64,000 nucleotides of DNA, from the NCBI GenBank assembly GCA_016934315.1, contig JAFGSY010000028.1:62001-126000 (forward strand), read 5' to 3'. Source of the stretch: Candidatus Anaeroferrophillus wilburensis (GTDB lineage: Bacteria; Desulfobacterota; Anaeroferrophillalia; Anaeroferrophillales; Anaeroferrophillaceae). A program made the translations under genes and the position numbers. Positions 27,772 to 37,582 of the stretch are shown here, one piece after another (position 1 is the first letter of the stretch; each line of letters begins with the position of its first letter). The notes under the pieces were generated by a model. The model did no database searches. It was not told the DNA's origin and was given only the letters and a program-made list of their open reading frames with translations.

Positions 27772-28584
27772 TCAGTACAACACTTCCGGCAACCCCAACA
27801 TATCCAGCATATCATACACCCCGGGGGGCCGGTTGATAATCCAGCGGAGGGCCTTAACCGCTCCCCGGGCATAGCTTTCAAGGGAATGGGCCCGATGGGC
27901 GATTTCAAGCCGCTCACCAAGACCGGCAAACATGATGGAGTGCTCACTGAAGATATCACCGCCACGAATACACTGGATACCAATTTCCTGTTCCTGCCGC
28001 CCGCCGATCATCCCCCAGCGGCTATGGCGGACAGCCTCGGGAAATGGCCAATGCCGTTTTTCAGCAACGATCTGGGCTAATTTCAGGGCGGTGTCGCTGG
28101 GGGCATTCCGTTTCCCTCGATGGTGTCCCTCGCTAATCTCCACATCCACATTGTAATCGGCCAACACCAACGTCGCATTGCCAACCATGCGAAACATAAC
28201 ATTCATCATCAGGCTCATGTTGGGACTGACCAAGCATGGAACCCCCGCCAGCACATCAGCCAGTTCATCAAGCTGGGCCGTGCTGAAGCCGGTGGTTCCC
28301 ATGACCATGGGGATCCTCCTTTCCCCGGCAAAACGGGCATAATCCATGGCCGCCTCGGGAACCGAAAAATCGAGAATAACATCAATGGTCCCCGGAACAG
28401 ACTGGGTAAAAGATTCAGCCACAGAAACACCGGCCAACGACTGCTGACTATCCTCATCACCTGCACCTTCCCGCAACCGATGAGAAACAGCCAAGACCAG
28501 CTCAAAGTCAGGCTGGGTTTTTAAATGCTGGCGCATCACCGAACCCATCCGGCCCAAAGCACCGGTTATCGCAACCTTAATCAT
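27772..28584 (-). CDS. DapB-like reductase, second divergent copy
   Basis: This 270-residue paralogue of DapB keeps the nucleotide loop GALGRMG (8-14), GTTGF, H154-H155 and K158. Its substrate loop, however, reads NAPSDT (160-165): the glycine of the canonical PSGT is Asp, and the preceding Asp is Asn. The Glu before HH is Gly. These positions bind the dicarboxylate substrate, so activity may be changed or lost. The rest of the fold, including RAHSLESYARGA, is intact, which argues against simple decay. It has no clear operon partner; gpsA lies 155 bases upstream. Confidence 0.85.
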   Translation of the reverse strand: MIKVAITGALGRMGSVMRQHLKTQPDFELVLAVSHRLREGAGDEDSQQSLAGVSVAESFTQSVPGTIDVILDFSVPEAAMDYARFAGERRIPMVMGTTGFSTAQLDELADVLAGVPCLVSPNMSLMMNVMFRMVGNATLVLADYNVDVEISEGHHRGKRNAPSDTALKLAQIVAEKRHWPFPEAVRHSRWGMIGGRQEQEIGIQCIRGGDIFSEHSIMFAGLGERLEIAHRAHSLESYARGAVKALRWIINRPPGVYDMLDMLGLPEVLY

Positions 28585-28738
28585 GAAAAAAAACCTTCCT
28601 TTTTATTCTGCCAACAACCTCACAGGGTCATCGTCCCCCGGAAGGAGCTGATATTTTTTATCAAGCGTTCCAGGGGACAGCAGACGACACGTATTCAACC
28701 TTGATTTCCCCTAGAGTAAAGCAGCTACAGTCACATGA

Positions 28739-29743
28739 TTAAGAAACTTCCGGTTTCGGTTCCCGGGCCAGAAGTTCGGCAACCGCCGCCTGCGGGTCTT
28801 TCTGCTCATAGAGGATATTATACATCTGCTCGATGATCGGCACCTCAACGCCATGTTTTGCCGCTAGCTGATAGGCCGAAAGCGTTGTTTTCACCCCCTC
28901 GGCAACCATCTTCATGCCCGCCAGAATTTCATCCAGGGTTTTTCCCTGCCCCAAAGCCATGCCTACCGAACGATTGCGGGAAAGATCTCCGGTACAGGTA
29001 AGCACCAGATCCCCCATGCCGGCCAGACCGGCAAACGTTGTCGCCTCAGCTCCCAGCGCCATCCCCAGGCGGGTCATTTCCGCCAATCCGCGGGTTATCA
29101 AAGCCGCCCGGGTATTATAACCAAAGCCCAGGCCATCCGATACCCCGGCAGCCAAAGCCATGACATTTTTCAGGGCGCCGCACAACTCCACGCCGAGAAC
29201 ATCGTTGTTGCTGTAGACACGAAAAGTTGCGGTAGAAAATGCCTGCTGCACCCCAACGGCCACCTCGTGATCGGCAGCAGCGGCAACAACCGCAGTCGGC
29301 ATGCCCGCAGCCACCTCTTTGGCAAAGGACGGACCTGAAAGTACGGCCAGGTGACTGTGGCAGGCAGCCGGCAGTACTTCCCGCAAAACCTGTGACATGG
29401 TCAGCAACGTATTGTTTTCAATCCCTTTGGCAGCCGAAACGATAATAGTATCAGAAGGGATACCACCACGGATCTGCTGCACCACTGAGCGCATCACCTG
29501 TGATGGTGAAACCAACAACAGGAGATCCTTATCCACCACCACAGCCCTAAGATCAGTGGTAAATTCCAAGGTCGGCGACAAAAAAAACCCCGGCAGAAAA
29601 AGATCGTTCTCCCCGGTTGTCCGCATACGCTCAACCAGATCCGGCTCATACGCCCAGAGGGTAACCGCATGGACCCCCTGGCTGGCAAGCAGATTGGCCA
29701 GCGCGGTTCCCCAACTACCAGCCCCGATCACGCCAATATTCAT
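28739..29743 (-). CDS. gpsA: Glycerol-3-phosphate dehydrogenase [NAD(P)+]
   Basis: This 334-residue enzyme makes sn-glycerol 3-phosphate for phospholipid synthesis. It has the N-terminal Rossmann motif GAGSWGTALA, SAAKGIE, LSGPSFAKEV, the catalytic lysine in GALKNVMA, and GMGDLVLTC. Two adjacent ATGs (29746, 29743) follow GGAGGA; the second has the usual 7-base spacing. Confidence 0.95.
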   Translation of the reverse strand: MNIGVIGAGSWGTALANLLASQGVHAVTLWAYEPDLVERMRTTGENDLFLPGFFLSPTLEFTTDLRAVVVDKDLLLLVSPSQVMRSVVQQIRGGIPSDTIIVSAAKGIENNTLLTMSQVLREVLPAACHSHLAVLSGPSFAKEVAAGMPTAVVAAAADHEVAVGVQQAFSTATFRVYSNNDVLGVELCGALKNVMALAAGVSDGLGFGYNTRAALITRGLAEMTRLGMALGAEATTFAGLAGMGDLVLTCTGDLSRNRSVGMALGQGKTLDEILAGMKMVAEGVKTTLSAYQLAAKHGVEVPIIEQMYNILYEQKDPQAAVAELLAREPKPEVS

Positions 29744-30188
29744 CATTCATTCCTCCGACACCGTCTGTTCACCGTTCGTTGAAATGTGCTCTCATCCGAA
29801 AGCTTTCCAGCTTGGCAGCCACACATAATGCTCTTAACCATACGAAACAGGATCAGGGTCCGCAGAATGCGCGGCACCTGACACCCATTGTAGCGGGTTC
29901 TCGGCAGGCACTCTGGAACCGACCGGACATGGCCGCCAAAAGGAACCCCTGAATGACCATAGCGGCAGGCAGATGAAAGAAATCGCCGCGCCGGGAAACA
30001 ATAAATACGGGTATCATGTTTCCCCGCAGATGGCAAGAAAACGGTCGAAAGCAACGCCGCAGAGCCGAAATCAGGACACCAGCCACACTCCTCACTTATT
30101 GAACATAAAAAAGCTGCCGCAGCAGCTTTTTTAGAGGGAATCCTTTCAACGTATCCTTGCTCAAAAACAGCCATCTGAGCAGCTGATT
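29744..30188. other. Intergenic region between dapA and gpsA
   Basis: About 440 bases hold the dapA terminator (30107-30132) and presumably the gpsA promoter. A 143-codon minus-strand frame across it has no family resemblance, is Cys- and Arg-rich and contains the terminator, so it is judged not to be a gene. Confidence 0.5.
30107..30132 (-). terminator. Rho-independent terminator after dapA
   Basis: A perfect 11-bp stem (AAAAAAGCTGC / GCAGCTTTTTT) with a CGCA loop gives a T-run in both directions. It lies 57 bases past the dapA stop. Confidence 0.85.
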
Positions 30189-31064
30189 TCAGGAAAGCAA
30201 ACCATATTCCTCCAGAACTGTCCGCAACGTCTTCCGGTTGGCATCACCCAAGGGGCAGAGCGGCAGCCGCAAGCCAGCCTGAACCTTGCCCATCATCACC
30301 AGGGACTCTTTGACCGGCACGGGATTGGTTTCAATGAACATGGTTTTGATCAGTTTCTGCAGTCGATAGTGGAGGTCACGGGCGGCAACGATATCACCAC
30401 CGACAAAGCTATCATACAATGATGCCATGAGGTCGGGAACAATATTAGCGGTTACGGAGATCACCCCCTTGCCACCGACGCACAGGAGTGGGAAAAAGGT
30501 CCCATCATCACCGGAAATAAGGAAAAAGTCAGGGCCGCAGGAAGCGATGATGTCGCTGGCTCGACTCATACAGCCGGTGGCTTCTTTGATACCGACAATA
30601 TGGGGAATCTTCGCCAGGCGGGCCACCGTTTCCGGCAGCATATCGGTGCTCGTTCGGCTGGGAACATTATAGAGAACCATGGGAATCTCCACCTTGCTGG
30701 CAACGGTGGAAAAATGCTGATAAAGACCTTCCTGGGTCGGCTTATTGTAGTAGGGGGTGATCAACAGTGCCCCGTCAGCCCCGGCATCCTTCGCATGACG
30801 GGTTAAACGAACAGCCTCACTGGTGTTGTTGGAACCGGCTCCGGCAATAACCGGCACCCGACCGTTAACCGCCTCGACCACCAGCTCCACCACCATGTCA
30901 TGTTCGGCATGGGAAAGGGTGGCTGACTCGCCGGTGGTTCCACAGGGAACAATGGCATCCGTCCCATGCTGCAGATGAAATTCCACCAGTCCCCTGAGGG
31001 CCTCCTTATCAACCGTCCCATCAACAAACGGGGTCACAATAGCAACCATCGAACCAGCAAACAT
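30189..31064 (-). CDS. dapA: 4-hydroxy-tetrahydrodipicolinate synthase
   Basis: This 291-residue class I aldolase condenses pyruvate with aspartate semialdehyde, the first committed step of lysine and diaminopimelate synthesis. It has the Schiff-base lysine K160 (GIKEATG), Y132 and R137 (YNVPSRT) and the GTTGE pyruvate loop at 42-46. ATG 31064 has GAGGAGGG seven bases upstream; the in-frame GTG at 31070 is less well placed. dapF lies 177 bases upstream on the same strand. Confidence 0.95.
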   Translation of the reverse strand: MFAGSMVAIVTPFVDGTVDKEALRGLVEFHLQHGTDAIVPCGTTGESATLSHAEHDMVVELVVEAVNGRVPVIAGAGSNNTSEAVRLTRHAKDAGADGALLITPYYNKPTQEGLYQHFSTVASKVEIPMVLYNVPSRTSTDMLPETVARLAKIPHIVGIKEATGCMSRASDIIASCGPDFFLISGDDGTFFPLLCVGGKGVISVTANIVPDLMASLYDSFVGGDIVAARDLHYRLQKLIKTMFIETNPVPVKESLVMMGKVQAGLRLPLCPLGDANRKTLRTVLEEYGLLS

Positions 31065-31240
31065 AGTCACACCCTCCTCTATCCCTGGCTTTTTACTTTA
31101 TCAGGAAACTTTCAATGCCAGCGTTGGCAATCGACTCTCGGGGATCACACCCCGCCACCTAGGTGAGCCGCCATTATTTTTCTTGCATGTTGATAGCGGC
31201 ACCGGCTCTTTGCCGAAAGCAATACCGGACAAGCGCTAAC

Positions 31241-32089
31241 CTATTGTAAAAACTCCCTGATTATCGATCCTTCATATACTATTTTAGCATCCCCTTCAAG
31301 AAAAACTTCTGTGAAGCCGGCACGTTCCCGCTGATAATAGACGGTCAGCACCTCTCCGGACCGGGTGACAACCCGGGTTGGTGGAACAACCAGCCCGCGG
31401 GCACTGGCAGCAAGGGAGGCAGCAACCGACCCAGTGCCGCAGGCCAAGGTTTCATCCTCAACCCCCCGTTCATAGGTTCGAATGCTCAGTTCATGGGGAG
31501 TGACAACCGAGATGAAGTTGACGTTGGTACCGGCCGGCTGAAACTCATCATGGAAACGAATCCGGCGGCCCTTTTCCCTGACCTCACAGAGAGACAGGTC
31601 ATCCACCGGTATTACCACGTGGGGAACACCGGTATTAATAAAATCAACGACAACCTCTTCATCACCAATCAAGAGGCAAATATCCTGGCGAATATCACCC
31701 GGCGAAGACAGCTGGAGCTTGACCTGCGACCCATGAATTTCCGCTTTAATAAGACCGGCAAGGGTGCGAAATACCATCCGTTCAGGGGCAATGCCATGGA
31801 GAAAAGCAAATCTGGCAGCACAACGGCCGCCATTGCCACACATTTCCGCTTCGGAACCATCAGCGTTATAAAATCGCCAGCTGAAGTCAACCTGGGAGTC
31901 GTCTTCCAACAGGATCAGACCATCACTGCCGACACCGGTTTGCCGCTGACAGAGGCGGCGGATCAGCAGGGGACGATCATCTTCAGGGAAAATCTGCGAC
32001 CGATTATCGACAATAATGAAATCATTGCCACTACCATTCATTTTCCAAAAAGAGAGTACTGCCTCCACTCTTTGCGCTTCCGTAACCAC
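31241..32089 (-). CDS. dapF: Diaminopimelate epimerase
   Basis: This 282-residue cofactor-independent epimerase converts LL- to meso-diaminopimelate. The two active-site cysteines are C84 (MCGNGGRC) and C217 (ACGTGS). GTG 32089 is chosen because an AGGAGG box at 32098-32103 stands 8 bases upstream. The internal ATG at 32041 forms a neat ATGA with the upstream stop, but it has no ribosome site and would remove the usual residues before MNGSGNDF. The gene therefore overlaps the DUF4416 gene by about 50 bases. Confidence 0.93.
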   Translation of the reverse strand: MVTEAQRVEAVLSFWKMNGSGNDFIIVDNRSQIFPEDDRPLLIRRLCQRQTGVGSDGLILLEDDSQVDFSWRFYNADGSEAEMCGNGGRCAARFAFLHGIAPERMVFRTLAGLIKAEIHGSQVKLQLSSPGDIRQDICLLIGDEEVVVDFINTGVPHVVIPVDDLSLCEVREKGRRIRFHDEFQPAGTNVNFISVVTPHELSIRTYERGVEDETLACGTGSVAASLAASARGLVVPPTRVVTRSGEVLTVYYQRERAGFTEVFLEGDAKIVYEGSIIREFLQ

Positions 32090-32598
32090 AACAATTTCCT
32101 CCTCAGATCACCGAAAAAACTGACATAATCAGCACTGGCATAATCAGGGTAGGTCCAGGCCAGCGCCTGATAACTGCCGTGCTGATAGATAAGGGTCAAA
32201 TCGGCATAAATGCCTGCACCAAGGTAGGGCCGATGATAGGAACTCTTGGTCGTTGCCAGCACCAGATGCTCAATGGCAAGATAGCCAGGATCGATATTAA
32301 CCCGGCGCCGGCCCGCGCCATCGGCAAACTCTTTTTCCAGCTCATTCGTCATGTTTTTTATTGCCGGTAGCCGCTGACGATGAAACGGCCCGGCAAACAC
32401 CACTAAGCGACGCCACAGCGGACTACCCATTTCCCGTTCATAATAGGAACTGAAATCAAAAGGCAGGGGCGCTGTCAGGCAATCCATCGGTCCACAGAGG
32501 ACCACGAGACGGGAAAGTGCTGCCCGGATCAGTTGCTCATCAGCAGCGAGAACACTGGCCAACAGCAAAACAGGTTCAGGAAGGGTTTTGCTGCTCAT
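32038..32598 (-). CDS. DUF4416 family protein of unknown function
   Basis: This 186-residue protein is recognised as DUF4416 from the central and C-terminal segment with NIDPGYL, LVLATTK and the LGAGIYADLTLIY motif. Members are common in Desulfobacterota and some Planctomycetes, and no function is established. ATG 32598 was chosen, although its ribosome site is weak. It overlaps the start of dapF, so the two are translated together; whether this means a link to peptidoglycan or lysine metabolism is only inference. Confidence 0.8.
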   Translation of the reverse strand: MSSKTLPEPVLLLASVLAADEQLIRAALSRLVVLCGPMDCLTAPLPFDFSSYYEREMGSPLWRRLVVFAGPFHRQRLPAIKNMTNELEKEFADGAGRRRVNIDPGYLAIEHLVLATTKSSYHRPYLGAGIYADLTLIYQHGSYQALAWTYPDYASADYVSFFGDLRRKLLWLRKRKEWRQYSLFGK

Positions 32599-32791
32599 AC
32601 CTGCATCGTGTGGTTGCAACACATAAAGTTCTATACATTCAGGAGTGCCAAACAGTTCAGGCAGTCCACAAACCACCCGCATGATGGTTTGTGACTGCTG
32701 CAATACCTGCCCAGCAATGATCTACAAAGACCGACAGCAATCTGTCCTCTGTCAGCCTGCACAACAATATCGCTCGCCGGCTATCATCATC

Positions 32792-33808
32792 TCACTGGAG
32801 AACCTTCTGGAAATAAGCAAAAATTTCCGGTGGGGTTACCTGAGCGGTACCCACTTTGCCGACCACAACGCCGGCGGCCAGATTGGCGACCGCAGCGGCT
32901 TCTCCCAGGGTTACTCCGGGAACCAGGGCACCCAAAGTCATCAGCGCAATAACTGTATCACCGGCACCGGTAACATCAAACACTTCCTTGGCCATGGTGG
33001 GCAGCCGCAGGACATCCCCATGCTCAGGAAAGACAGCCATACCTTCCTCGCCACGGGTAATAATGACCGACCTGCTGTGAAATCGCTGTTTAATAAACAT
33101 CCCCGCCCTTTCAACCGCCACCGGTGAATCAAGGGCAAATCCACAGGCCTGCGAAGCCTCGAAAGTATTGGGGGTAATCAGATCAATATGATGATAGAGG
33201 GGGAAGTTTTTCACTTTGGGGTCGACAGCCAGATAAACTCCTGCCTGACGGCAGCCGACAACCAGATCATCAAACAGCAGCGGGTTGATCACTCCCTTGC
33301 CATAATCTGAAACAATCACCCCCTCCACCTCAGCAAGCAGTTGTGTTACATGCTTCTGCAGCTGGCCGGCCGTCCCCGAATTCAGGGGATTAAGCGTCTC
33401 ACGGTCAAAGCGGACCACCTGTTGATGGTGAGCGACCACCCTGGTTTTCACCGATGTCTGCCGCTGATCATCCCTGACAATATATGCCCCGGAGCAGCCA
33501 ATCCCGGCAAGCAGAGAAAGCAGGAGATCTCCATTGCTGTCTGCGCCCACCACTGAAACAATCTCCGGCTTAGCCCCCATGGCCAACAGATTGCGCACCA
33601 CATTGGCGGCGCCGCCCGGCAGGCTCTGTTCGCGTTGCACCTGCACCACTGGCACCGGAGCCTCGGGAGAAATACGGCCGACCGTCCCCGTGATAAACTG
33701 ATCAACCATTACATCACCAATAACCATCACCCGCTTGCCGGCCATACCGGCAACAATATCGCTCAGCCGTTTGCGGGAAAACATTATGCTTGTCATGGCA
33801 TCAGTCAT
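32792..33808 (-). CDS. hldE1/rfaE1: D-glycero-beta-D-manno-heptose-7-phosphate kinase
   Basis: This 338-residue PfkB/ribokinase-family kinase matches the kinase half of HldE: DVMVDQFITG, RISPEAPVPV, GGAANV near the N-terminus, NTFEA, and catalytic VTGAGDTV near the C-terminus. It phosphorylates heptose 7-phosphate for the LPS inner core. The nucleotidyltransferase half of HldE is absent, so a separate HldC-type gene would be needed. ATG 33808 has GGAG upstream and lies 10 bases after era. The operon runs tadA-ahcY-era-hldE1. Confidence 0.92.
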   Translation of the reverse strand: MTDAMTSIMFSRKRLSDIVAGMAGKRVMVIGDVMVDQFITGTVGRISPEAPVPVVQVQREQSLPGGAANVVRNLLAMGAKPEIVSVVGADSNGDLLLSLLAGIGCSGAYIVRDDQRQTSVKTRVVAHHQQVVRFDRETLNPLNSGTAGQLQKHVTQLLAEVEGVIVSDYGKGVINPLLFDDLVVGCRQAGVYLAVDPKVKNFPLYHHIDLITPNTFEASQACGFALDSPVAVERAGMFIKQRFHSRSVIITRGEEGMAVFPEHGDVLRLPTMAKEVFDVTGAGDTVIALMTLGALVPGVTLGEAAAVANLAAGVVVGKVGTAQVTPPEIFAYFQKVLQ

Positions 33809-33818
33809 GGCAACTCCG

Positions 33819-34715
33819 TTAACGGTAGCCAAATCGCTTGAGAGCGGCGGGATTGCTGGTCCATTTTTTTTCCACCGCAACCCGCAGTTCCAGAAAAACG
33901 GGAATCCCCACCAACGATTCAACCTCCCGGCGGGCGGCTGTCCCAATCGCCTTCACCATCTGCCCCTGCCGGCCGACAATAATCCCTTTCTGGGATGAAT
34001 GCTCAACATAAATCGTCGCACCGATGACCAGGCGGCTTTCCTTATCATGGAAATAATCAATCAGCGCCGTGGCCCCGTAGGGCACTTCCTGACGGGTTAA
34101 TTGAAAAATTTTCTCCCGGATAATCTCCTGGACCCAGAAGCGTTCGGACATATCGGTATGCACATCGGGAGGAAAAAAGGCCGGCGACTCAGGTAGTTTC
34201 TGGACTACCGCCTGCAACACTCCCCCGATGCCGGTTCCCTTCAACGCCGAAATACCCAGCATTGGCACCTGCTTATCAGGAAGATACTCAGCAAGCAATC
34301 CATAAAGCGGCAATTCCCTCTGCCGGCGATCAACCAGATCGATTTTATTAAAAACCGGCAAAAAGGAACGCTTCTCACTGACCAGCAAGGCCAGCAGATC
34401 TTCCTCTCCCGGTGTCAGTGAGCTGGCATCCGCAGCGAAAAAAAAGAGGCTGACATCAACATCTCTGAGGACTGCCAGGGTACAGTCAACCAGTGCCTGG
34501 TTCAAGGCACCACGGGGACGGTGAATCCCTGGAGTATCAATCAGGATCAATTGGGCATCGGTCAGATTTTTGATGCCGACAATACGATTTCTCGTGGTCT
34601 GGGGTTTATCGGTAACGATGGCAACTTTCTCACCCAGCACCTGATTGAGAAAGGTTGATTTGCCGACATTAGGCCGACCGAAAATGCCGATATAGCCACA
34701 TCGAAAAGCGGTCAT
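33819..34715 (-). CDS. era: GTPase Era
   Basis: This 298-residue protein has a GTPase domain with G1 GRPNVGKS (13-20), DTPG, NKID and ISALKG. A C-terminal KH RNA-binding domain carries VGRQGQMVKAIG. Era binds 16S rRNA and is needed for 30S maturation. It lies 19 bases after ahcY and 10 bases before hldE1 on the minus strand. Confidence 0.97.
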   Translation of the reverse strand: MTAFRCGYIGIFGRPNVGKSTFLNQVLGEKVAIVTDKPQTTRNRIVGIKNLTDAQLILIDTPGIHRPRGALNQALVDCTLAVLRDVDVSLFFFAADASSLTPGEEDLLALLVSEKRSFLPVFNKIDLVDRRQRELPLYGLLAEYLPDKQVPMLGISALKGTGIGGVLQAVVQKLPESPAFFPPDVHTDMSERFWVQEIIREKIFQLTRQEVPYGATALIDYFHDKESRLVIGATIYVEHSSQKGIIVGRQGQMVKAIGTAARREVESLVGIPVFLELRVAVEKKWTSNPAALKRFGYR

Positions 34716-34734
34716 TGATCACCTAGCGCCGTCA

Positions 34735-36565
<1,831 letters not shown>

Positions 36566-36707
36566 GTAGCAAATCAACTATCCACTGTCAAGCAACACCG
36601 ACTACAATTGAGCTATTCCTGGAGGATCTGCCGGGGGCGGACGCCAACCTGTTCTCGCCGGTCACACCTCGGTTAGGGGAAAACCCCAAGCTACGCCCTG
36701 ATGGCGC

Positions 36708-36736
36708 AAAAAACATGGCCGCTGTTCTCAGCGGCC
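36708..36736 (-). terminator. Rho-independent terminator downstream of uspA
   Basis: On the minus strand GGCCGCTG pairs with CAGCGGCC around a 4-base loop, with six Ts shortly after. It lies about 80 bases past the uspA stop. The rest of 36566-36817 shows no recognisable gene. Confidence 0.8.
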
Positions 36737-36817
36737 TGATCACCATGAAGATGGCCGATACAATCTCCCAGACGGCACCAGCCGACACCGGCTTCTTGCC
36801 CCCCCCCCCTCAAACCA

Positions 36818-37282
36818 TCAGGCCTTAACCAGATAAACACTGCAGGGGGCATGGTTCAAGACTTCGGAAGAAACACTGCCGAGCAGGGTTCTGGCCACCA
36901 TCCCTTTGCCGGTACTGCCAATCACAATCACATCAACATCCAAATCCTTGGCCACCTTGACAATGCTGGTTGCCGGATCACCGAACATCACTTTGGTTTC
37001 CAGCAGGACATTATTTTCACTGGCCAGCTTTTTGGCAACCAGAAAAATCTGTTCCACAACCTCCTGCCAGCGATCGTCATTTTCGGCAATCACTGGATTG
37101 CTGCCAGTTGGCAATTTATCAAAGTAGTCGGTGGCGTAGGCTACCTTGGTAAAGACGGCAACCACTCTATTGGGAAAAGCTCCCTGACCGCAACCGGCCA
37201 TCCACACCGCTTCATAGACAGCCTTATCTGAAACCGCCGAGCCATCGACCGCCACCAAAATTTTTTTCCGGTAATTCAGCAT
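36818..37282 (-). CDS. uspA: Universal stress protein (UspA family)
   Basis: This 154-residue single-domain Usp begins KKILVAVDGS. It carries the ATP-binding signature GSTGKGMVARTLLGSVS near the C-terminus, placing it in the nucleotide-binding (UspFG/MJ0577-like) branch. Usp proteins help cells survive starvation and stress; the exact target is unknown. ATG 37282 has GGAGGT upstream. An 11-base C run sits directly after the stop. Confidence 0.9.
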   Translation of the reverse strand: MLNYRKKILVAVDGSAVSDKAVYEAVWMAGCGQGAFPNRVVAVFTKVAYATDYFDKLPTGSNPVIAENDDRWQEVVEQIFLVAKKLASENNVLLETKVMFGDPATSIVKVAKDLDVDVIVIGSTGKGMVARTLLGSVSSEVLNHAPCSVYLVKA

Positions 37283-37357
37283 CTTCAGCACCTCCAGGCG
37301 TCATGAACTCTACCACCAACATCCCCGACCGGAGAGATCAGGCCAGGGGAACTATGC

Positions 37358-37582
37358 TTACGATTCCCGCTCCTGATGATCAGACAACCAGACATAAAGA
37401 AAGATTACCATGATGGAGCAAAACCAGCCGACCATCAGACAGAGATAAAATGCCGGATAGCCAAGCACCTGAAAATCTTTATTAAAAATATGAATGATCG
37501 GGTAATTAATCATGAAGAAACCGAGGATAAAAAATATTACCCACCACTCCTTCTTATACATAACCCGCTGGACGCTTTTCAT
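37358..37582 (-). CDS. Small two-helix membrane protein coupled to dnaB
   Basis: This 74-residue protein has two predicted membrane helices (about 13-30 and 41-65), a basic N-terminus and a charged C-terminal tail. The ATG overlaps the dnaB stop (ATGA), so it is probably translated from the dnaB transcript. The layout resembles small membrane proteins that accompany sodium/solute symporters, but no symporter is present. The family was not recognised. Confidence 0.7.
   Translation of the reverse strand: MKSVQRVMYKKEWWVIFFILGFFMINYPIIHIFNKDFQVLGYPAFYLCLMVGWFCSIMVIFLYVWLSDHQERES

Noticed and set aside
29743-30174. 143-codon minus-strand frame between dapA and gpsA
   Set aside because: It contains the dapA terminator, has an odd Cys/Arg-rich composition and no recognisable domain.
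36588-36788. Possible SRP RNA or other structured RNA between tadA and uspA
   Set aside because: Several hairpins are present, but the conserved GGTCAGG...GGAAGGAAGCAGC core of bacterial SRP RNA is absent; only the uspA terminator could be supported.
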